DNA of 15,624 nucleotides, taken from JAFGPF01 sp964409485 (GTDB lineage Bacteria > Chloroflexota > Dehalococcoidia > Dehalococcoidales > RBG-16-60-22). The position numbers and the translations under genes are program-made. Location: NCBI GenBank assembly GCA_964409485.1, contig CAYPDM010000035.1, forward strand, positions 1 to 15,624, written 5' to 3'. The notes under the pieces were generated by a model. It saw only the letters and a list, made by a program, of their open reading frames with translations. It did no database searches and was not told the DNA's origin. How positions within the stretch are numbered: the stretch's first letter is position 1; each line of letters begins with the position of its first letter. Positions 1 through 6,907 of this stretch are shown here, piece after piece.

Positions 1-231
1 GAGCTCGACCTGCCGGAGGGGGAAGACTATGAGACGGTCGCCGGCTTTATCCTCTCCCTCCTGGGCCACATACCCCGCCAGCACGAGCAGCTCCGCTATA
101 AGGGCCTGAAGATGGTCATAACCGAGATGAAGGGCCTGAAAATCGAGAGAATCCTGCTCACCAACGAGCGCCGGGCCGCGGCGAAGCGTAATATTGAAAA
201 AAAACCGGATAAACCGGAAAAACAGCCGTAA
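1..231 (+). CDS. C-terminal end of a CBS/CorC_HlyC-domain membrane protein (HlyC/CorC family), partial
   Basis: The reading frame is open from base 1 to a TAA at 229-231 and gives the last 76 residues of a longer protein; the start lies outside the window. The segment starting ELDLPEGEDYETVAGFIL, continuing with LGHIPR and ending near KIERILLTN, matches the small CorC_HlyC (transporter-associated) domain. That domain closes proteins built from a DUF21/CNNM membrane domain plus two CBS domains. Such proteins are linked to Mg/Co ion handling and are often mislabelled hemolysins. A basic, lysine-rich tail of about 15 residues follows the domain. The membrane and CBS parts cannot be seen, so the family call rests on this one domain. 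Confidence 0.72.
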   Translation, partial: ELDLPEGEDYETVAGFILSLLGHIPRQHEQLRYKGLKMVITEMKGLKIERILLTNERRAAAKRNIEKKPDKPEKQP

Positions 232-232
232 C

Positions 233-244
233 GGCCTTAAGGCC
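233..244. other. 12-bp perfect palindrome after the CorC-domain gene
   Basis: GGCCTTAAGGCC is a perfect palindrome starting just after the stop at 229-231. It has no loop and no T-run after it, so it is not a convincing terminator. It could be a protein-binding site or chance. The rest of the 57-base gap before the next gene shows no clear promoter. Confidence 0.25.
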
Positions 245-288
245 CGGAAGTATCCCGCATTGACGATATTATTACCCCGGGAGAATAT

Positions 289-936
289 ATGCAGCGTATC
301 CGTATCAGGTTCAGTCGGGGAGAAGAGATAAAATACATCTCCCATCTCGATTTAATGCGTCTGTGGCAGCGGGTGCTCAACCGTGCCGACGTGGCCTTGG
401 CTTACTCGGAGGGATTTAATCCTCACCCCCGCATGTCGCTGGCCGCGCCGCTGGCGTTGGGTGTAACCAGCGAAGCCGAGTTGATGGATATCGTCCTGAC
501 GAAATGGTCGTCGCCCCATGCCTTTACCACCGCCGTGAGCCGCCAGCTGCCGCGCGGCGTCGAAATTCACCAGGTCTATAACACCCCCCTGACCATGCCG
601 TCGTTGCAGTCCCAGGTACGCTTCGCCGAATATAACGTCGAGATAGAAACTGCAAAAAAGCAAGAGGATATCGAATCAGGTATCGCTGCCCTGCTGGCCA
701 GCGAAACTCTTCCCTGGCAGCACCAGCGGGACACCGGGCCGCGCCGCTACGATATCCGGACTCTAATCGACGGTATCTGGCTCGTTAGTTGCGATAATGG
801 ACGCTGCGTCGTAGGGATGAGGCTGCGCTGCGACTCCAACGGCTCGGGGAGACCGGAACAGGTCGCCGCCGCCCTCGGCTTTGAAAAATACCCCACCTCG
901 ATACACCGCACCCGGCTGATTTTACAGGCAAAATAG
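289..936 (+). CDS. TIGR03936 / DUF2344 family protein (radical SAM-linked)
   Basis: This is a 215-residue protein of the TIGR03936/DUF2344 family. The N-terminal signature is clear: RIRFSRGEEIKYISHLDLMR at about residues 4-23, then YSEGFNPHPRMSLAAPLALG at about 39-58. In many bacteria this family is fused to, or sits beside, a B12-binding-type radical SAM protein (TIGR03960), often near RNase E/G and ribosomal protein genes. Its biochemical role is not established; a link to tRNA or RNA modification is only an inference. Here the radical SAM partner is not adjacent: a CorC-domain gene lies upstream and tilS downstream by 28 bases. GGGAG at 279-283 precedes the ATG by 5 bases, which supports the start. 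Length is typical of stand-alone members. Confidence 0.82.
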   Translation: MQRIRIRFSRGEEIKYISHLDLMRLWQRVLNRADVALAYSEGFNPHPRMSLAAPLALGVTSEAELMDIVLTKWSSPHAFTTAVSRQLPRGVEIHQVYNTPLTMPSLQSQVRFAEYNVEIETAKKQEDIESGIAALLASETLPWQHQRDTGPRRYDIRTLIDGIWLVSCDNGRCVVGMRLRCDSNGSGRPEQVAAALGFEKYPTSIHRTRLILQAK

Positions 937-964
937 CACAGACCAGGAGTATGATTTTACTACC

Positions 965-2392
965 ATGTCAGAACTGACCCCGGAGCAGAAAGTCCTCCGC
1001 TATATCAAACGCCACCGGCTGGTGACGGACGGCGAAAAGCTGCTCGTCGCCGTGTCCGGCGGGCCGGACTCCGTCTGCCTGCTGGATGTCCTCTCGAAGC
1101 TGAAAAAAGAGCTGGATATTGAGCTGCATGTCGTCCATCTCAACCATAATCTGCGCGGCGCCGAGTCTGATGCCGATGCCGCTTACGTTGAAAAACTGGC
1201 GCGGCGACTCGGTATTCCTGCCGTTGTGGAATCGAGGGACGTTAAAGCCTACCGGTCGGAGCGCCGTCTTTCTCTGGAAGAAGCAGCGCGTGAAGTCCGC
1301 TACTCCTTTCTGGCGCAGGTCGCCGAATCGGTGGGGGTGGAAAAAGTGGCGGTGGGGCATACCGCCGATGACCATGTCGAGACCATCCTCATGCACCTCC
1401 TCAGGGGCAGCGGAATGCGGGGACTGCGAGGGCTGTTGCCCGTCAGTCGCTGGCAGGCCGCTGGGCAATCACTCGTTATCATCAGGCCGTTGCTTGAACT
1501 GACCCGCGAAGAAACTGCCGCGTACTGCCGACGGCATCGTCTGGCCCCCCGCGTTGACGCCTCCAACCTTTCCACGGAGCCTTTCCGGAATAAAATCCGC
1601 CGTCAACTGCTGCCGGAACTCCGTAAATATAATCCCAGGGTGGCGGAAGCCCTGCTCCGCACCGCGCGCATCGCCGCCGACGATCTGGCTTTCATAGATG
1701 GAGAAGTCGCCCGACTGTGGGAGAAAATAGCGCGCGTGGAGAAAGACGGCGTCGGTATCAGTAAGAGGGAATTTTCGGTCCTGCCGCCGGCGTTGAAACG
1801 TCACCTGCTGCGCGCCGCCGTGGAATCGGTGCTCGGTAGCCTGAAAGACATCGAGGCCGGTCACATCGAAGATATGATGGATACCCTGGATAAACCGGCC
1901 GGGAAGGCGGTAGACCTTCCCGGCGGACTTAGCTTCGCGGTCGAATACGATAGATATGTATTGTCTCCCGATTCCTCGTCCCTGTGCCCGTTTCCTGTTC
2001 TGGAAGGCGAGGCTCAACTGAATATCCCCGGCCGTACCGCCGTTCCGGGATGGGATATCGAGGCCGCCGTGCTGCCTTCATTGAGGACGGGCGAGGCGGG
2101 CGCGAATGAAGCCGATTTTACCGCGTGGTTCGATTTTTCCGCAACCGGCGATAAGTTGATCGTGCGCGGTCGCCGACCCGGCGACCGCTTTCAGCCGCTG
2201 GGCATGGGGCAGACCAAAAAGCTTAACGAGTTTATGATTGACGCCAGGATACCGCGGACCTGGCGCCGCCGCGTCCCCATCGTTTGCTCGCCGGGCCAGA
2301 TTCTCTGGGTGGTCGGCTGGCGAATCGATGAGCGTGTCAAGGTTTCGGACAGCACTAAAAGAGTTCTCCGTCTGGAATTCAAGCGCCGCTAA
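965..2392 (+). CDS. tilS: tRNA(Ile)-lysidine synthase TilS
   Basis: TilS attaches lysine to C34 of the CAU-anticodon tRNA-Ile in the cytoplasm, using ATP through an adenylated tRNA. The modified tRNA then reads AUA as isoleucine. The PP-loop SGGPDS is at residues 31-36. It is followed by the typical VVHLNHNLRGAESDADA stretch and GHTADDHVETILMHLLRGSG, then the substrate-binding middle domain. The C-terminal TilS_C domain is present (GDRFQPLGMGQTKKLNEF followed by RRRVPIV and WVVGWRIDERVKV). At 475 residues this is a full-length, three-domain form. The nearest ribosome-binding site, AGGAG at 945-949, is about 15 bases from the ATG, which is long; a nearer ATG at 951 is out of frame. The stop overlaps by 4 bases the stop of the convergent gene on the minus strand. 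Confidence 0.95.
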   Translation: MSELTPEQKVLRYIKRHRLVTDGEKLLVAVSGGPDSVCLLDVLSKLKKELDIELHVVHLNHNLRGAESDADAAYVEKLARRLGIPAVVESRDVKAYRSERRLSLEEAAREVRYSFLAQVAESVGVEKVAVGHTADDHVETILMHLLRGSGMRGLRGLLPVSRWQAAGQSLVIIRPLLELTREETAAYCRRHRLAPRVDASNLSTEPFRNKIRRQLLPELRKYNPRVAEALLRTARIAADDLAFIDGEVARLWEKIARVEKDGVGISKREFSVLPPALKRHLLRAAVESVLGSLKDIEAGHIEDMMDTLDKPAGKAVDLPGGLSFAVEYDRYVLSPDSSSLCPFPVLEGEAQLNIPGRTAVPGWDIEAAVLPSLRTGEAGANEADFTAWFDFSATGDKLIVRGRRPGDRFQPLGMGQTKKLNEFMIDARIPRTWRRRVPIVCSPGQILWVVGWRIDERVKVSDSTKRVLRLEFKRR

Positions 2393-3231
2393 ATATCTAT
2401 GCCGGTCGGCTCCGCCGCTTCAACGGTCTCGCCGTTTTCGTCTCCTCGCTTCTGCCAGCGCAGCAGGAGGACAATAGCAGACACTATTACCGCCAGCACC
2501 GCCGCGTAGACCTCCAGTTGGACGAGCCCGTAAAATCCGTTTTTCAGGTAAGCGTACTGAAATACCACCGCCCCGTAGTTGAGAAGGCCGTGCAGTACGC
2601 CGGCGATTAGATAGAACTGCCACCCCTTGCCTTTGGCGAGTCCGTAGCCGACCAGCGCTGAAACCGCGATGTGAAAGCCCACGGCGAAGAACCTTTCCCA
2701 GAACCCCGCAATCCCTGTAAAACCGTCGGTCTGTATTGCGTTGAGCGTCCAGCCGGCGGCGAAAATCCTGCCGTGCGCCCAGAACGCTTCGAAAATGCCG
2801 AAGGCCGCGCCGGCAATCGCCCCTATTGCCAGTCCCAGCCTGGGGTCGATATTCCTGCCGCTGCGCCACCACCACGCGACCATCGGCACCATCTTGGCGC
2901 CTTCCTGCACCAGCCCGCTTATCAGCACCGCGGGTATACCCGCCAGCAGCAGCCAGTCTAAAACGGTCTCATCGCTCCAGAAATGCCCTATCGCCTGCGA
3001 GGCCCAGGTCTGGAGCGGTATCTGGACGAAAACAACCGCCGCCAGCGCCAGGAAAGCGCTGACCACCGCTACCGCCCAGAGCCAGTACTTCTTGAAAAGC
3101 GGCGGCCAGTGGGCGCAGAGCCAGATGGCCCCGAAGGCGAGAGCCAGGCCTATGGCGATGAGCATCATGTCCCAGTTAAGCCCCGGATAAATGAAAAAGG
3201 ATTTCAGGAATGCCATCATTTGTTCCCACAT
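2389..3231 (-). CDS. YhfC/PrsW-like intramembrane metalloprotease family membrane protein
   Basis: This 280-residue polytopic membrane protein has about eight hydrophobic stretches. Motifs resemble the YhfC (PF10086) and PrsW branches of the CPBP/Rce1-type intramembrane proteases. GLVQEGAK at about 106-113 corresponds to the usual EExxK/R motif, with Gln in place of the first Glu. FGIFE ends at Glu148. FWERFFAVGFHIAVSAL carries Glu179 and His187, and HGLLNYGAV carries His214. The ER...H spacing followed by a later H favours YhfC over true PrsW. The last about 20 residues are acidic and hydrophilic. Substrate and activity are unknown. GAGGAG at 3238-3243 sits 6-7 bases before the ATG. The gene is the last in the purM-to-pncB run, 14 bases after pncB, and its stop overlaps that of tilS. 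Confidence 0.65.
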   Translation of the reverse strand: MWEQMMAFLKSFFIYPGLNWDMMLIAIGLALAFGAIWLCAHWPPLFKKYWLWAVAVVSAFLALAAVVFVQIPLQTWASQAIGHFWSDETVLDWLLLAGIPAVLISGLVQEGAKMVPMVAWWWRSGRNIDPRLGLAIGAIAGAAFGIFEAFWAHGRIFAAGWTLNAIQTDGFTGIAGFWERFFAVGFHIAVSALVGYGLAKGKGWQFYLIAGVLHGLLNYGAVVFQYAYLKNGFYGLVQLEVYAAVLAVIVSAIVLLLRWQKRGDENGETVEAAEPTGIDI

Positions 3232-3245
3232 AATATTCTCCTCGA

Positions 3246-4244
3246 TTATAATATACGCTTCAGGCGCGGATTAGGCGTGATGCCCGGTATTCGACCGCGC
3301 TTCGCAATCGCCTTGCCCTCTATTTCGTGGAGGTCGGCGGTAAAATCTATCGGCTTCGCCCCGCTGATATAGCTCCCCACGCCGAAACCGTCCACCGGCG
3401 CCTTGCTTTCCAGGAAATGAGTAATGCGCTCCGGGTTGACGCCGCCGCTGACGAATATCTTAACATGGCCGAAACCCGCCTGGTCGAGCCGGGCGCGTAC
3501 TTCGTTCACCAGCTCCACCGTAACTCCGCCCCGTTCGGAAGGCGTGTCCAGTCGCACGCTTTGAAGTTTCTCCCGCAGCGCCCCGGCTACCCGCAGGCTC
3601 TCCTCCGCTTCGTCCTTGAAGGTGTCCACCAGCGAAACGCGCGGCACCTCCGGCGGCATGTGCCTGTCGAAAAGCATGGTGGCCTCGACCGTGTCGCCCA
3701 CGATGATAATCAGGGCATGGGGCATGGTCCCGGAAGCCTCCACGCCGGCCAGTCGCGCCCCGGCGATGCTGGAGCAGCCGGTACAGCCACCCACCACCGC
3801 CGCGTAGTCCATCACGCCCGCCACCGAGGGGTGCACGTGCCTCGCCCCGAAACTTATCAGGGGTACTTCACCGGCGGCGTCGACGCACTCCCGGGCGGCC
3901 GTAGCCCAGCCGCTGCAGTGCGCCAGTATCCCGACGATGGACGTTTCATAAACGCCATAGCTCTGGTAGGGAGCGGTGATGCGCAGCGCCACCTCCCTGC
4001 GGGAAATCGTATCTCCCTCCGCAAGGGCCCACACCTCGCGGTTGTCCGCGGGCAGGACTTCGGTTAACAGCGCTTTGACTTCCTCGATGCCGCAGAGTAT
4101 CCCGGACCGACTCCCGAACACCTCCATGGTTGCTACCGGGTTGCGGTTCTCTTTACGCAGAATATCGATGGTGCGGACGAAGTATATATCGGCGGTATCG
4201 CCGGAGAGGACTTCCGGCGACGGTTTAAATTTCGGCGTCGGCAT
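3246..4244 (-). CDS. pncB: Nicotinate phosphoribosyltransferase, short archaeal-type
   Basis: The enzyme joins nicotinate to PRPP, with ATP, to give nicotinate mononucleotide, the entry step of NAD salvage. The 332-residue length and motif order fit the compact nicotinate phosphoribosyltransferase-like form known from Thermoplasma, which is shorter than E. coli PncB. Visible signatures are LSGDTADIYFVRT near the N terminus (residues 13-25), SFGARHVHPS at about 131-140, EASGTMPHALI at about 169-179, SLVDTFKDEAEES at about 204-216, IFVSGGVN at about 263-270 and FGVGSYISG at about 287-295. The ribosome-binding site GGAGGTG overlaps the TAG stop of the upstream nicotinamidase gene, suggesting translational coupling. 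The genomic pairing with nicotinamidase supports the pathway assignment. A quinolinate phosphoribosyltransferase is less likely given the motifs. Confidence 0.88.
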   Translation of the reverse strand: MPTPKFKPSPEVLSGDTADIYFVRTIDILRKENRNPVATMEVFGSRSGILCGIEEVKALLTEVLPADNREVWALAEGDTISRREVALRITAPYQSYGVYETSIVGILAHCSGWATAARECVDAAGEVPLISFGARHVHPSVAGVMDYAAVVGGCTGCSSIAGARLAGVEASGTMPHALIIIVGDTVEATMLFDRHMPPEVPRVSLVDTFKDEAEESLRVAGALREKLQSVRLDTPSERGGVTVELVNEVRARLDQAGFGHVKIFVSGGVNPERITHFLESKAPVDGFGVGSYISGAKPIDFTADLHEIEGKAIAKRGRIPGITPNPRLKRIL

Positions 4245-4254
4245 GGTTCACCTC

Positions 4255-4770
4255 CTATACGAGCCTGGCCCCGAGCACCTTGTCCATGTGCTCCAGGGCG
4301 AAGCGGTGCGCCGCCTCGTCCGGGGAGGCGACGCAGTTCACGGGTATCTCCACTTCATAATCGCGATTTCTCGCGTCGGCGGTGGTGTGCATGACGCAGA
4401 TATTGGTCAGCACGCCGCATATGATTAATTTATCCGGCTTAAGCCCTTTTAACTTTTTCTCCAGTTCCGTGCCGTAAAAACCGCTGTAACGCTTCTTGGG
4501 GATTATTTCGCCCGGATATTCCGCCAGTTCCGGTATAACCTCCGCCTCGGCGGTTCCTTCGATGCAGTGCGGCGGGAACATTTTAAATTCGAGGTCGTCC
4601 GGGTCGTGGTTGTCGCAGATAAAGAATATTTTGGAGGCCCTCGCCGTTTCCCGCTCCAGCAATTTCTGAATGTTGGGGATAATCTTGCGGGCCCCGGCGC
4701 CGATGGACAGGGGATAGCCCTCCTCCAGGAAACCCCGTAACATATCGACGACTAAGACCGCGTTAGCCAT
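4255..4770 (-). CDS. pncA: Nicotinamidase (isochorismatase-fold hydrolase)
   Basis: This 171-residue isochorismatase-fold hydrolase is predicted to convert nicotinamide to nicotinate and ammonia. The catalytic triad is readable: Asp9 in LVVDM, Lys92 in PKKRYSGFYGT and Cys125 in CGVLTNICVMHT, with the expected cis-peptide region just before the Cys. The metal-binding set typical of true nicotinamidases is also present: Asp53, His55 and His68 in the CDNHD...FPPHCIEGT region. The next gene, 10 bases downstream, is nicotinate phosphoribosyltransferase, the enzyme that consumes the product; this makes nicotinamidase much more likely than another isochorismatase-family activity. The start ATG has a G-run (4781-4785 on the plus strand shows CCCCC) about 10 bases upstream. 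purH ends 18 bases before it. Confidence 0.88.
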   Translation of the reverse strand: MANAVLVVDMLRGFLEEGYPLSIGAGARKIIPNIQKLLERETARASKIFFICDNHDPDDLEFKMFPPHCIEGTAEAEVIPELAEYPGEIIPKKRYSGFYGTELEKKLKGLKPDKLIICGVLTNICVMHTTADARNRDYEVEIPVNCVASPDEAAHRFALEHMDKVLGARLV

Positions 4771-4788
4771 TAGCTCTTACCCCCCTTT

Positions 4789-6333
4789 TTAATGCCGGAA
4801 GTGCCTGACACCCGTCAGAACCATAGCGATGTCGTGCTTATCGGCGGCGTCTATGGATTCCTGGTCGCGTATCGAGCCGCCGGGCTGGATGATGGCCGTC
4901 ACGCCAATCTTCGCGGCGTGCTCCACGACGTCCGAGAACGGGAACATCGCGTCGGAGGCCAGCACGCTCTCCCTGGCTTTGTCGCCGGCCTTCTCGCCGG
5001 CTATCTGCGCGCTGATAATCCGGCTGGGCTGTCCCGCCCCCATCCCCACCACCTTTTTATCTTTAATCAGCATGATGGCGTTGGATTTAACGTGCTTGGC
5101 GGCGCGCCAGGCGAACAATAAATCTTCTTTCTCTTTATCCGTCGGCGCGCGTTTGGTGACCGTTTTCATTTCTACCTGCTTTTCCGGCAGCGAGTCCGAG
5201 CCCTGCACGAGGAACCCGCCCTTCACCCGCCGGTAGTCGGTATAGCCGCATTCTTCCTTGCCGTAGCCGGGCGGCATCTCCGCCACCAGGATGCGCAGGT
5301 CCTTTTTCTTTTTAAGGAGTGCCAGCGCCTCCGGTTCGTATTCCGGGGCGATGACTATCTCGTAAAAGACCGGCCGCATCGCCTCGGCCATGGCCAGGGT
5401 AACCTTTCGATTGGCCGCCACGATGCCTCCGTAGGCCGCCACCTCATCGCCACTGAAGGCGCGGCGGTAGGCCTCGGCGATATCCCCGTGACTGGCCAGT
5501 CCGCAGGGATTGGTATGCTTGATGACCGATACGGTCGGGGCGGCAAAATCAACGGCCGCCCCCCAGGCGGCATCGGCATCCAGGATATTGTTGAAGGAAA
5601 GCTCCTTGCCGTGCAGCTGCTTCGCCCAGGTTATGCCGGTGTTCTGTTTAGCACCCGCGGTCAGCTCCGCGTAAAAGGCCGCCGTCTGGTGGGGGTTCTC
5701 GCCATAGCGAAGTCCGTAGCGTTTACGCAAGGCTACTGTCATTTCCTCGGGCAGGCCTTCCTCGCCCTGCCGCAGGTACTGGGCGATGGCGGTATCGTAG
5801 ATGGCGGTATGCTGGAAGGCCTTCTGGGCCAGCCGCTTGCGTTCTTCAAGCGGCAAATCGCCCTTTTGCAGTTTCTCGATAATGACCGGATAGTCGGCGG
5901 GGTCCACCACCACGATGACGCCGGGGAAGTTCTTGGCGGAGGCCCGTATCATCGTCGGCCCGCCGATATCTATATTTTCCAGCGCATCTTCCAGTGTCAC
6001 TCCCTCTTTGGAGACCGTCTGCACGAAGGGGTAGAGGTTTACCGCCACCAGGTCTATCTGCTCTATTTTTTTCTCGGCCAGCTCTTTCATATGGGCGGGG
6101 AGGTCGCGGCGCGCCAGGATGCCCCCGTGCACCATCGGGTGGAGGGTCTTGACCCGTCCGTCGAGGATTTCCGGGAAGCCGGTAATGTCCGATACGCTTT
6201 TCACCGCCACCCCGCCCTCGCTTATCGCCTTTTTCGTGTTGCCGGTGCTGAATATCTCATAGCCGAGTTCATTTAATCCCTTCGCAAACTCCACCGCCCC
6301 CGTTTTATCCGATACGCTGATTATCGCTCTCAT
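4789..6333 (-). CDS. purH: Bifunctional AICAR formyltransferase / IMP cyclohydrolase PurH
   Basis: PurH carries out the last two steps of de novo purine synthesis: formylation of AICAR from 10-formyl-THF, then ring closure to IMP. The N-terminal MGS-like cyclohydrolase domain is recognised by ISVSDKTGAVEFAKGL, EIFSTGNTKKAI, DGRVKTLHPMVHGGILARR and LVAVNLYPF. The formyltransferase part carries RYGENPHQTAAFY, SFNNILDADAAW, VIKHTNPCGLASHGD (catalytic Lys-His), SNAIMLIKD with GMGAGQPSR, and the C-terminal IIQPGGSIRD and MVLTGVRHFRH. At 514 residues it is full length. GGAAGGAG lies 4-5 bases before the ATG at 6333. The gene sits between a lipoprotein gene and pncA in the same orientation, so it is probably co-transcribed with purM upstream and NAD salvage downstream. 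Confidence 0.96.
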   Translation of the reverse strand: MRAIISVSDKTGAVEFAKGLNELGYEIFSTGNTKKAISEGGVAVKSVSDITGFPEILDGRVKTLHPMVHGGILARRDLPAHMKELAEKKIEQIDLVAVNLYPFVQTVSKEGVTLEDALENIDIGGPTMIRASAKNFPGVIVVVDPADYPVIIEKLQKGDLPLEERKRLAQKAFQHTAIYDTAIAQYLRQGEEGLPEEMTVALRKRYGLRYGENPHQTAAFYAELTAGAKQNTGITWAKQLHGKELSFNNILDADAAWGAAVDFAAPTVSVIKHTNPCGLASHGDIAEAYRRAFSGDEVAAYGGIVAANRKVTLAMAEAMRPVFYEIVIAPEYEPEALALLKKKKDLRILVAEMPPGYGKEECGYTDYRRVKGGFLVQGSDSLPEKQVEMKTVTKRAPTDKEKEDLLFAWRAAKHVKSNAIMLIKDKKVVGMGAGQPSRIISAQIAGEKAGDKARESVLASDAMFPFSDVVEHAAKIGVTAIIQPGGSIRDQESIDAADKHDIAMVLTGVRHFRH

Positions 6334-6356
6334 AAGGCTCCTTCCTGTAACTGTGT

Positions 6357-6815
6357 TTATTCGGTGTTTTCAGGCGGTTCCGGTCCCGCCGAAGGCCTGC
6401 CGGGCTGGGGCTGCACGCTGATTATTTTCTTCATGTCGCTATCGAAGATTACACTGATATACATCCTGGCCAGCTCGCCGATGTGGAAATACAGCTCGGG
6501 ACTGATGGTAACGTCATCGGTAACGTAAGCTCTATCCGCTGGAGGCTTGCCGTCCTTAATATCTTCATATTTCACCCAGTACCACCCCGCCGCCTTCGAG
6601 TCCTCCCAGGCTATGACCACCCACCTTTCTTCGACGGTATACTCATCTGCTTCGTCCAGCCACCTCGATACCTCCGGGTCGGCGAGGGCTATCTCTATCA
6701 TGGCGTTCCTGTCGTCTTCGGTCAGCGTCGGGATGGCTTCAGGGCCGCCGCAGCCCCCCGCGAGAACCACAGCGATTAAGAACAGGGCTGCTACTAAACC
6801 CAATCCCCGCTTCAC
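6357..6815 (-). CDS. Small predicted lipoprotein of unknown function
   Basis: This encodes a 152-residue protein with a lipoprotein signal peptide: a short basic start (MKRG), a hydrophobic core to about residue 20, and LAGGC with the predicted lipidated Cys22. Residue Ala at -3 is less usual than Leu but acceptable. The mature part starts with a Gly/Pro-rich linker, then an acidic region with several Trp and Tyr residues (ERWVVIAWED, AGWYWVKYED), and ends in a Pro/Gly/Glu-rich tail. I do not recognise a family; the ISVIFDSDMKKIISVQ strand pair is faintly PepSY-like, but this is weak. The start is GTG, with GAGGT a few bases upstream. Its position between purM and purH (23 bases before purH) is unusual for a purine locus. 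Confidence 0.75.
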   Translation of the reverse strand: MKRGLGLVAALFLIAVVLAGGCGGPEAIPTLTEDDRNAMIEIALADPEVSRWLDEADEYTVEERWVVIAWEDSKAAGWYWVKYEDIKDGKPPADRAYVTDDVTISPELYFHIGELARMYISVIFDSDMKKIISVQPQPGRPSAGPEPPENTE

Positions 6816-6836
6816 CTTCTACCTCACCCCCTGTAT

Positions 6837-6862
6837 CCCCCTCTCCTTCAAAGGAGAGGGGG
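6837..6862. repeat. Long near-loopless palindrome (12-bp arms)
   Basis: Left arm CCCCCTCTCCTT (6837-6848) and right arm AAGGAGAGGGGG (6851-6862) are perfect inverted copies separated by 2 bases; as RNA this would fold as an 11-bp stem with a 4-base loop. It lies in the 92-base gap between purM and the lipoprotein gene and has no T-run on either strand. The sequence type (C/T-rich arm, A/G-rich arm) resembles dispersed palindromic elements seen between genes in some genomes. It may be such an element or a transcript-stabilising hairpin. Confidence 0.5.
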
Positions 6863-6875
6863 AAGAAATTTTAGT

Positions 6876-6894
6876 AGAGGGGCTTCGCCCCTCT
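6876..6894 (-). terminator. GC-rich hairpin downstream of purM, possible weak terminator
   Basis: AGAGGGGC and GCCCCTCT pair perfectly around a 3-base loop, 13 bases beyond the purM stop. On the minus strand the stem is followed by ACTAAAATTTC, which is AT-rich but not a true T-run, so it may only partly stop transcription between purM and the lipoprotein-purH part of the operon. It may also be one half of a compound element with the palindrome at 6837-6862. Confidence 0.4.
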
Positions 6895-6907
6895 TAAACT
6901 TCCCGTC

